Positions 14,319-20,059 of a stretch of DNA of 20,059 nt are shown in pieces; position 1 is the stretch's first letter, and every line of letters begins with the position of its first letter. The position numbers and the translations under genes were made by a program. Origin of the DNA: Lachnospiraceae bacterium UBA1755 (GTDB taxonomy: Bacteria > Bacillota > Clostridia > Lachnospirales > Lachnospiraceae); the NCBI GenBank assembly GCA_002314805.1, contig DCHJ01000027.1, forward strand, positions 1 through 20,059, given 5' to 3'. The notes beneath the pieces were generated by a model. The model saw nothing but the letters and a program-made list of their open reading frames with translations. It searched no databases and had not been told where the DNA came from.

Positions 14319-15275
14319 ATGGAGAAAAGGGATTTTAAGTCAAAAGCTAAAGATTTTATTTTCAGTAATGGTATCCTCTTTGCAATTATTTTATTGATAA
14401 TTATTACGGGTATCATTGAACCGAGCTTTTTCGCGTGGAGCAATCTGCTGAACGTATTGAGGCAGATCTCAGTTAACGGAATAGTAGCCTGCGGTATGAC
14501 AGTATGTATCATGTCGGGCTGTTATGACCTTTCCGTCGGCTCCATAGTTTCGATGACAGGTGTATTCACTATTATTTCACTTAATGCAGGCACTCCGGAT
14601 ATCGTCTGCATTCTCATAGGACTGGGTATCGGACTTGCGGCAGGTATCGTCAACGGTACACTTATTGCAAGCATCAACGGAAGAAGCGGAGAGGCATTCA
14701 TTATCACATACGGAATGCAGGTAGTTCTCGGTGCAATTGCACTTTTCCCGTCCAAGGGCCTCTTTATTTCCGGAGATGTCCATGAGGGTCTTTTCAAGAC
14801 AATGGGTGATGGCAACATGCCGATATATATCTTCCTGGCAGTAGCGATCATCCTGCAGCTCGTTATCAGCAAGACTCAGTACGGACGTCATCTCTGCTAC
14901 ATCGGCAACAATATGGATGCGGCCAAGATGAGCGGTCTTAAGGTCAAGCCCAACAGGATAAGCTATTATGCTATCTCGGGCTTCCTTGCAGGACTGGGCG
15001 GAGTTGTTCTCTGTTCAAGAGTTACATCCTCCAATCCCACAGCAGGACTCGGATATGAGATGAATGCAATTGCTGCTGTAGTTGTAGGCGGAAACAGTGC
15101 ATCCGGAGGATCGGGATCAATAATCAGGACTGTTATCGGTGCGGTAGTAATAGGTATTATGAGCAACGCACTTAACATTCTCGGAATATCAACAAACTAC
15201 CAGCTCACAGTCAAGGGCTTCCTTATCGTACTTGCAGTAGCACTTGATATTATCAGTAAGAAGAGGAAGAGTTAA
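14319..15275 (+). CDS. ribose-type ABC transporter permease 1
   Basis: This 318-residue inner-membrane permease of the BPD_transp_2 (RbsC-like) family has many hydrophobic segments. It carries the family core 'GLGGVVLCSRVTSSNPTAGLGYEMNAIAAVVVGGNSASGGSGS' in the second half, the region that contacts the ATPase. The N-terminus is basic and cytoplasmic with the first membrane segment from about residue 14. A strong ribosome binding site AAAGGAGGG precedes the ATG. It is followed after 13 bases by a second permease of the same family, so the channel is probably a heterodimer rather than the homodimer of RbsC. Confidence 0.93.
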   Translation: MEKRDFKSKAKDFIFSNGILFAIILLIIITGIIEPSFFAWSNLLNVLRQISVNGIVACGMTVCIMSGCYDLSVGSIVSMTGVFTIISLNAGTPDIVCILIGLGIGLAAGIVNGTLIASINGRSGEAFIITYGMQVVLGAIALFPSKGLFISGDVHEGLFKTMGDGNMPIYIFLAVAIILQLVISKTQYGRHLCYIGNNMDAAKMSGLKVKPNRISYYAISGFLAGLGGVVLCSRVTSSNPTAGLGYEMNAIAAVVVGGNSASGGSGSIIRTVIGAVVIGIMSNALNILGISTNYQLTVKGFLIVLAVALDIISKKRKS

Positions 15276-15288
15276 GGAGGATAAGCAG

Positions 15289-16257
15289 ATGAATAAGATA
15301 AAATCAATCAAAAAAGAAGACCTGCAGTCATTCCTTATCGAGAACTTTGTAGCCATCCTTCTTATTATCTTTGTGATTTTCATGATATTTTACCGCAGGT
15401 CATTCAGCTCGTGGTTCAATATCACAAATATTATCAATGACTGTTCGATGTACGGAATTACGGCACTTGCAATGACGGTATCTGTTATCTGCGGTGAGGT
15501 TGACCTTTCGGTTTCGTCAGTGTATGCCTGGGCAACATGTCTGTTCTGTATCCTCTGCGATCATATGTCGGTATTCCCGGCATTCCTTATTACGATGCTC
15601 ACGGCACTCGTATGGGGTACGATCAACGGATTGCTGGTATCAAGGCTTCGCATGCCGGCATTTGTCGCAACGCTTGGATCAATGTATTTTATCAAGGGAC
15701 TGGCATACTTTATTACTAAAGAGCAGCCGGTCAATACATCAAACGAGGCTCTCAAGGCAATCGGTGAGATAAACATCGGAGGTATCACGATAGTCCCGCT
15801 GGTATTCATTATTGTACTGGTATTTCTGTACTGGTTCATGAAGTATACCGTTGCAGGCCGTGCGATTTATTCAACGGGCGGAAACTATGAGGTCGCAAGG
15901 CTTTCAGGTATCAATGTAAAGTTCTACAAGATGCTTGTATTCATCATTGTGTCGACCGGTGCTGCATTATCAGGGATCATGTACTGCACGCGAGTTTACT
16001 CCGGCGCGGCAACATATGGCTCGGATCTTACCATCTGGGCAGTTGCAGCGACAGTTATCGGAGGCACATCGATGTCGGGAGGTGCAGGCGGTGTTCACAG
16101 GACAGTGATCGGAGTCCTTCTCATGGGTATCCTCTTCAATGCGCTTACACTTTTGGGTGTTGACGGTTCAATGCAGAGATTTATCCGCGGTGCTGTTATG
16201 ATCGTAGTTATTCTTTTTGATGCAGTTCTCAGAATGCAGAGAAGCAATAAAAAGTAA
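15289..16257 (+). CDS. ribose-type ABC transporter permease 2
   Basis: This second BPD_transp_2 permease (322 residues) is clearly different in sequence from the first but shares the core 'SGIMYCTRVYSGAATYGSDLTIWAVAATVIGGTSMSGGAGGVHRTVIG'. Both permeases have RTVIG where many RbsC-like proteins have GTxxG. The start at 15289 follows AAGGAGG by nine bases; an in-frame ATG at 15244 lies inside the preceding gene and is rejected. The basic N-terminus (MNKIKSIKKEDLQ) precedes the first membrane segment. It works with permease 1 and the upstream ATPase. Confidence 0.93.
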   Translation: MNKIKSIKKEDLQSFLIENFVAILLIIFVIFMIFYRRSFSSWFNITNIINDCSMYGITALAMTVSVICGEVDLSVSSVYAWATCLFCILCDHMSVFPAFLITMLTALVWGTINGLLVSRLRMPAFVATLGSMYFIKGLAYFITKEQPVNTSNEALKAIGEINIGGITIVPLVFIIVLVFLYWFMKYTVAGRAIYSTGGNYEVARLSGINVKFYKMLVFIIVSTGAALSGIMYCTRVYSGAATYGSDLTIWAVAATVIGGTSMSGGAGGVHRTVIGVLLMGILFNALTLLGVDGSMQRFIRGAVMIVVILFDAVLRMQRSNKK

Positions 16258-16258
16258 T

Positions 16259-16307
16259 GGTCAGCAATGACCGGTTAAATTGATTTAGTCTTCGAAGCGA
16301 AGATTAA
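16259..16307 (+). other. two stem-loops before the binding-protein gene
   Basis: The first hairpin, GGTCA-GCAA-TGACC (16259-16272), has a GNRA tetraloop. The second (16285-16307) has a ten-base stem, TTAGTCTTCG with CGAAGATTAA, including one G-U pair and a three-base loop. They sit between permease 2 and the binding-protein gene. Such intercistronic hairpins often stop 3' exonucleases or mark processing sites, allowing more binding protein than permease. A partial terminator is also possible, although what follows is A-rich rather than T-rich. Confidence 0.5.
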
Positions 16308-16330
16308 AATAAAAAATGGAGGAAACAATA

Positions 16331-17290
16331 ATGAAGAAAGTCTTAGCATTGGCACTTGCATTAGTAATGTGCGTAAGTCTTGCAGCATGCGGCGGTTCAA
16401 AGAAGGAATCCGAAGGACCAAAGCGTATTTTCATGTCAGCGGCTTATTACACAGCACCATATGGCTCACCTCTTATGGCTGCAGTAGAGGCTCGCTGCAA
16501 AGAATTAGGGTATGAGGTACAGATCGTTGATGGTGAGGCTAACGGCGACAAGCAGCTCACACAGGTTAAGACAGCTGTAGCTGACGGGTTCGACGGAATC
16601 ATTTACTGGCCGGGCGATTCAGCATCTACACCTCCTGTTGTTAATTACCTTAATGAGTCGGGTGTTCCGTGGATGAATATCAATACTCTTCCGGATGATT
16701 CTGTAATCGATGACTGCACGATCGTTGCTTCAGATGAGCTCCAGATAGGTAAGGAGCTTGGAAAGCTCGTTGTAAAGTACTACGAAGAAAACTTCCCGGG
16801 CGAGGAGATGGGTATTGCATACATCGAGGGTGATTCGGGATCAAGCTATACGATTCACCTTACACAGGGTATCAACGAAGTACTTGCAGATTATCCGCAG
16901 ATCAAGATCCTCAATGATCATCAGTATTCTAACTTCGATCCTACACTTTCTATGAACATCATGGAAGACATGATCACAAAGTACGGTGATGACATCGATC
17001 TCGTTCTCTGCCAGGACGGTGGTATGTTCCAGGGTGCTTACAACGCACTTGAGGCTGCCAACAGACTTGGCACATGCGGTATCATCTGCCAGGGACAGGA
17101 CCTCATCGTTAAGGATAAGCTCCTTTCAGGAGAACTCTATGCATCAGTTGCACAGGATCCTACAACAGAGGGTTCACTTTCAGTAGACGTTCTCGACAAG
17201 CTCATCAAGGGTGAGAAGGTTGATCACTGGACATATACTCCTACAGGTCCTATCTTCAAAGAGGATGTAGATAAGTTCAGCTGGTTCTGA
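16331..17290 (+). CDS. sugar-type ABC transporter substrate-binding lipoprotein
   Basis: This 319-residue extracellular binding protein belongs to the periplasmic-binding-protein-4 (RbsB-like) class. It has a lipoprotein signal: MKK, a hydrophobic core and lipobox LAAC with C20 as the lipidated cysteine, then a Gly/Ser/Lys linker. The two-lobe pattern is clear (RIFMSAAYYTAPYGSPLM at the start; VKTAVADGFDGIIYWPGDS; DIDLVLCQDGGMFQGA; GELYASVAQDP). The loop equivalent to the RbsB GTAGTSAARERG segment reads GDSGSSYTIHLTQG and lacks the sugar-contacting arginine. An in-frame ATG at 16316 is part of the ribosome binding site ATGGAGG, so 16331 is the start. It is flanked by strong hairpins. Confidence 0.93.
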   Translation: MKKVLALALALVMCVSLAACGGSKKESEGPKRIFMSAAYYTAPYGSPLMAAVEARCKELGYEVQIVDGEANGDKQLTQVKTAVADGFDGIIYWPGDSASTPPVVNYLNESGVPWMNINTLPDDSVIDDCTIVASDELQIGKELGKLVVKYYEENFPGEEMGIAYIEGDSGSSYTIHLTQGINEVLADYPQIKILNDHQYSNFDPTLSMNIMEDMITKYGDDIDLVLCQDGGMFQGAYNALEAANRLGTCGIICQGQDLIVKDKLLSGELYASVAQDPTTEGSLSVDVLDKLIKGEKVDHWTYTPTGPIFKEDVDKFSWF

Positions 17291-17307
17291 TTTCAGTTAA
17301 TTGATCT

Positions 17308-17340
17308 GATACTGCAGGCTCCTATTGGGCCTGCAGCATC
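17308..17340 (+). other. strong stem-loop after the binding-protein gene
   Basis: CTGCAGGC (17312-17319) pairs perfectly with GCCTGCAG (17329-17336), and GAT/ATC extends the stem beyond one mismatch. No T-run follows. It lies 17 bases after the stop codon and probably protects the 3' end of a processed binding-protein mRNA. Confidence 0.6.
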
Positions 17341-17387
17341 AGTCATCAGCTGAAGGAATGAGTCTTTCGTTCCCTCAGCTGATGATT
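17341..17387 (+). other. second strong stem-loop before the M24-like gene
   Basis: Thirteen paired bases (17341-17353 with 17375-17387, including one G-U) enclose an inner GGAA/TTCC stem. The sequence after it is A-rich (ATTAAAAAAG), so it is not a normal plus-strand terminator. It stands directly after the first hairpin and 29 bases before the next start codon. Confidence 0.6.
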
Positions 17388-17416
17388 AAAAAAGCAATGT
17401 CGAAAGGAGAATATCG

Positions 17417-18589
17417 ATGGCATATTATAACACTGCTGAGACTGAGGCACGCCTCAGTAAGGTACACGCATTACTGGAAGCTAAGGGTCTGGATGCAGCA
17501 CTCATCTATTTTGACGAGCTCAACGTTGCAAACGGATGGTATCTGACAGGATGGCACGGACAGTTTGAAAAGGGCGCAATACTGGTTCCGCTTCACGGAG
17601 AGCCATACCTGCTTGGAGGACCTGAATCAGAGCCGTTCGCACAGATGGACGCAGCAATAAAGAAGGTGCGCTGCTTCCCTGTATTCATGGTACCGAATGA
17701 GGAATATCCCAACGCAACTATCATTGACTTTGCACAGCTCAATGAGGAACTCAAGGCAGCCGGTACAGTACTCAACAAGATCGGCTATGTAGGCACAGAT
17801 TCAATTCCTCATCAGATCTACGAAGACTTCAGAAAGGGCTTTGGCGGTGCAGAGCTCATTGATATCACCGGAGAATATGAGACACTGCGTGCATACAAGA
17901 GCGAGTGGGAGGATGAACAGCTCAGGAAGGCCGTAGAGCTCTGCGATATCGCATATGACAAGATGGTGGCTGCTATCCGTCCTGACGGGTATGAGTTTGA
18001 AGTAGCTGCAGCAGGAGAGTATGAGTGCCGTCTGCGCGGAGCAGACAGCTTTGCGTACCAGTGTATCGTAGGATCGGGAGAGAGAGCTAAGGCGGTAGTG
18101 CCGACAGCAACAAACCGTCAGATGAAGGACGGAGAGCTGGTAATGATCGGTATTGCTCCAAGATTCAACGGCTATGCCGGAACCTTTGGCGATACACTGC
18201 CTGTTAACGGTGTATACACACAGAAGCAGAAGGACCTCATCAATTACATGAGGGAAACCTTCCGTCTTACATATGATATGCTTAAGCCCGGCATGACAGG
18301 GCGTGAGATCGATGTACCGGGAAGAGCATACTACGAGAAGCATGGTCTCGGAGAGTACATAGTATGTCCGTTTGCTCATTCAATCGGACTTATGGAAGCA
18401 GAGTCACCGTTCTTCGGACCAAACGGAGATTTCGTACTTGTACCGGGAATGGCAGTAATGGTAGATGTAAGCTTCTTCGGACATCCGGAGCTTTACGGCG
18501 GAAGGATCGAGACCGGCTTCATCATCACAGAGACAGGTGCAGATCCGATGTCACAGAAGATGTTTAACCATTTCATGAAGGATCTTTGA
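17417..18589 (+). CDS. M24/creatinase-like protein with degenerate metal site
   Basis: The 390-residue protein has the two-domain layout of Xaa-Pro peptidases and creatinase: a creatinase-N-type domain (about 12-150) and a pita-bread M24 domain (about 165-385). Ungapped alignment with E. coli aminopeptidase P motifs shows the metal ligands changed. The Asp in VLIDAG is Gly245, the Asp in GYAGD is Thr256, the third ligand His is kept (H321), the Glu in IEPG is Asp350 and the last Glu is kept (E365). The catalytic histidines are also lost (Val in AVVPTATN; Ala in GLMEAE). A normal dimetal peptidase is therefore unlikely. Creatinase, which cleaves a C-N bond without metal, is the nearest known precedent. 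Start at 17417 with AAAGGAG. Confidence 0.85.
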   Translation: MAYYNTAETEARLSKVHALLEAKGLDAALIYFDELNVANGWYLTGWHGQFEKGAILVPLHGEPYLLGGPESEPFAQMDAAIKKVRCFPVFMVPNEEYPNATIIDFAQLNEELKAAGTVLNKIGYVGTDSIPHQIYEDFRKGFGGAELIDITGEYETLRAYKSEWEDEQLRKAVELCDIAYDKMVAAIRPDGYEFEVAAAGEYECRLRGADSFAYQCIVGSGERAKAVVPTATNRQMKDGELVMIGIAPRFNGYAGTFGDTLPVNGVYTQKQKDLINYMRETFRLTYDMLKPGMTGREIDVPGRAYYEKHGLGEYIVCPFAHSIGLMEAESPFFGPNGDFVLVPGMAVMVDVSFFGHPELYGGRIETGFIITETGADPMSQKMFNHFMKDL

Positions 18590-18617
18590 TAATTGATACA
18601 AAGGAGAAAGAGGGACA

Positions 18618-18983
18618 ATGGCAGAGTTAGGATATAAGAATTATATGTTTATTGATGGCGATCTTCCGGGCAACGGACCGGATCCGGAGCTTCCCGGCCA
18701 TGAGGCAGTGATGATCACAAATAAGAATGATCAGGATGCTCACATTATCTGCAACTTCTATTTTGAGGATAAGGAGCCTGTAGAGGGTCTTCACCTTACA
18801 GTTAAAGCAAAGAGAGTTGCCTGCTACCATGTAGATCAGCCATTCTGCGATGAGCAGTATCAGGTACCAAACGGACAGTATTCTCTGGAGCTTATCTCGG
18901 ACATTCCTGTCTGCGCGGCATTCGGCCGTCTTGACAGACGTCATGAGCTCGGATATTACTCAACCGGATATTGTGCTATTTGA
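18618..18983 (+). CDS. sensory rhodopsin transducer (ASRT) family small-molecule-binding protein
   Basis: The 121-residue beta-rich protein matches the Anabaena sensory rhodopsin transducer along its length. Shared elements include 'NGPDPELPGHEAVMITNKNDQDAHI' near residue 18-42, 'YFEDKEPVEGLHLTVKAKR' near residue 50-68, and 'PVCAAFGRLDRRHE' near the end. ASRT-family proteins are tetrameric beta-sandwich proteins. Many occur in bacteria without rhodopsin, and the family has been proposed from genome context to bind sugars or related small molecules as intracellular sensors. No rhodopsin gene lies in this window. The gene follows the M24-like gene by 28 bases with AAAGGAG upstream and ends the operon. 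Confidence 0.88.
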   Translation: MAELGYKNYMFIDGDLPGNGPDPELPGHEAVMITNKNDQDAHIICNFYFEDKEPVEGLHLTVKAKRVACYHVDQPFCDEQYQVPNGQYSLELISDIPVCAAFGRLDRRHELGYYSTGYCAI

Positions 18984-18995
18984 TCTGAACCAGTC

Positions 18996-19050
18996 AAAAG
19001 GGGCTGTCGCACTATTGATTAATTAACCAATGGGGCACAGCTCCTTTTTT
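18996..19050. terminator. large terminator between convergent genes
   Basis: AAAAGGGGCTGT (18996-19007) pairs with ACAGCTCCTTTT (19037-19048) with one G-U pair. After a bulge, GC/GC and a nested ATTG/CAAT stem (19014-19017 with 19028-19031) extend it. T6 follows the stem on the plus strand (19045-19050). The minus strand has a shorter T4, so it may also serve the convergent aroE-like gene. Confidence 0.7.
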
Positions 19051-19074
19051 GTGGGTGCGGGTGCGCATCCGGAG

Positions 19075-19178
19075 GCTTATCACAGCCTCCTGTCAGGCTC
19101 ATTCAAACTCATCATCGGCGAAATACTTGCCCAGCTTATCAAGCTTATCACAGCCTCCCGTCAGGCTCATTCAAACTC
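19075..19178. repeat. 36-bp direct repeat over the 3' end of the aroE-like gene
   Basis: The segment at 19075-19110 is repeated at 19143-19178 with 35 of 36 bases identical; the copies are 68 bases apart. The right copy contains the last codons and stop of the aroE-like gene. Read on the minus strand, the left copy again ends in Glu-Phe-Glu-stop, closing a 23-codon ORF (19099-19170) whose ATG overlaps the gene's TGA. The overlap suggests either a tiny coupled ORF or simply a slippage duplication. Confidence 0.8.
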
Positions 19179-20018
19179 TTTCGCAAGGGTATCATACATG
19201 ACCAGTGTGGGAGCCTTGTGACCTGTCCATAATTCATATGCAAATACTCCCTGCTCGACTAGCATCGTAAGCCCGGGAATTACTTTTGCACCCCTGTTTT
19301 TCGCCTTCCTGATGAAGAGAGATTCTACGGGACAGAACACAACATCGCCTACTGTCATATCAGCTGTGATGGTATCGTAGTTTATGTCTACTACCGCATC
19401 TGAATCCGGGAAAAGGCCTACAGAGGTTCCCTGAATGAGTATGTCGGTATCTGAAGGAATGGCAAGACCTGATGTCCACGGCAGAAAGTCTGCTCTTGCG
19501 GCAGTTCTGCTATTGATGATTTCAACAAGCTCCTGTCCTCTGGACTGCGTACGGTTGACAACAGTAATATGAGAGACACCTGCAAGAGCACATTCCACAG
19601 CAATTGCCCTGGCTGCTCCGCCGGCACCAAGAATAAGTACTTTTGCATTTTCGAGTTTTGTCCCGGCATTCCTTAATGCACAGACAAAGCCCTTGCCGTC
19701 TGTGTTATCGCCTGTCCATTTACCGTTTCTGCATATTGCAGTATTTACAGCTCCGATTATCGAAGCAGCTTGTGTAAGCTCATCCAATAAAGGGATCACT
19801 GCGATCTTATGGGGCATTGTAAAGTTCATCCCCAGAAAACCGGCGGCAGCAGCTCCGTCAAGCGCAGTCTTAAGATCCTGAGGGAGCACCTTCATCGTGA
19901 TATATCTGTAATTAAGACCGTCATGGGCAAAGGCAACCTCCATCATAACGCCCGTTGGATTGGCATCCACCGGATCTCCAAACAGACCTATCAGTTCGGC
20001 ACGGTAATTCTTTTCCAT
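19167..20018 (-). CDS. aroE: shikimate dehydrogenase family protein (AroE-like) with altered substrate motif
   Basis: This 283-residue protein has the full AroE fold. An N-terminal substrate domain has NFTMPHK with catalytic K71, GAVNTA (N92) and GDNTDGKGF (D107). A Rossmann domain has GAGGAARAIA and an NRT motif typical of NADP preference, and the C-terminus has GLTMLVEQGVFAYELWTG. AroE reduces 3-dehydroshikimate; relatives act on quinate or aminoshikimate. The substrate-binding SxS motif (normally as in HSxSP) reads ANPTG here (N20, T22), so a substrate other than shikimate is possible. The start at 20018 is preferred because the ATG at 20031-20033 is part of the ribosome binding site ATGGAGG. 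Convergent with the ABC operon; its promoter lies outside the window. Confidence 0.9.
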   Translation of the reverse strand: MEKNYRAELIGLFGDPVDANPTGVMMEVAFAHDGLNYRYITMKVLPQDLKTALDGAAAAGFLGMNFTMPHKIAVIPLLDELTQAASIIGAVNTAICRNGKWTGDNTDGKGFVCALRNAGTKLENAKVLILGAGGAARAIAVECALAGVSHITVVNRTQSRGQELVEIINSRTAARADFLPWTSGLAIPSDTDILIQGTSVGLFPDSDAVVDINYDTITADMTVGDVVFCPVESLFIRKAKNRGAKVIPGLTMLVEQGVFAYELWTGHKAPTLVMYDTLAKEFE

Positions 20019-20059
20019 ATTCTGTTCCTCCATTTATCTGGTGGTAGTGTCTAATCGAC

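Noticed and set aside
1..20059. CRISPR arrays, tRNA or rRNA genes and riboswitches
   Set aside because: No regularly spaced repeats, tRNA-like cloverleaf, rRNA segment or recognisable riboswitch core was found on reading either strand; a covariance-model scan was not possible.

Overview
The window looks like a chromosomal segment from a Clostridia-class Firmicute, most likely a Lachnospiraceae-type gut or rumen anaerobe. This is inferred from gene order (ireB, ruvX, DUF1292, RNase J, an MltG-like protein, trmR, trhP), from medium GC with heavy AGA/AGG arginine use, and from strong GGAGG-type ribosome binding sites. No 16S or marker search was possible, so the genus is open.

Region 1 (about 70-9915) is a housekeeping run on the plus strand. 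A near-consensus sigma-A promoter precedes ireB. It is followed by ruvX, a DUF1292 gene, an RNase J gene with a 235-residue repetitive N-terminal extension, a catalytic-domain-less MltG-like gene, the tRNA wobble-uridine pair trmR/trhP, a PreP-type M16C metallopeptidase and era. Most neighbours overlap or lie within 50 bases. The run ends in a terminator just after era.

Region 2 (about 9916-12530) looks accessory. It holds a gene-poor scar in which the promoter, ribosome binding site and first 21 or so codons of a DUF4143-type ATPase survive without the rest of the gene. An unrecognised 105-residue ORF and a MATE-type transporter fused to an anti-sigma/histidine-kinase-like ATPase domain follow, then another terminator. 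Base composition is more AT-rich than in region 1.

Region 3 (about 12680-19050) is a single plus-strand transport cassette: a ribose-type ABC transporter (double ATPase, two permeases, lipoprotein binding protein), an M24/creatinase-like protein that has lost its metal ligands, and a small protein of the Anabaena sensory rhodopsin transducer (ASRT) family. Strong stem-loops flank the binding-protein gene. A candidate promoter with a helically phased repeat lies upstream, and a large terminator closes the unit. No cytoplasmic sugar kinase or isomerase and no classical regulator is present, so the substrate is not obvious. My best reading is uptake of an unusual small molecule, with the M24-like protein as a C-N-cleaving enzyme or binding protein and the ASRT protein as an intracellular ligand sensor.

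Region 4 (19050-20059), convergent with region 3, is an AroE-family dehydrogenase whose shikimate-binding Ser-x-Ser motif is replaced. A 36-base duplication covers its 3' end.
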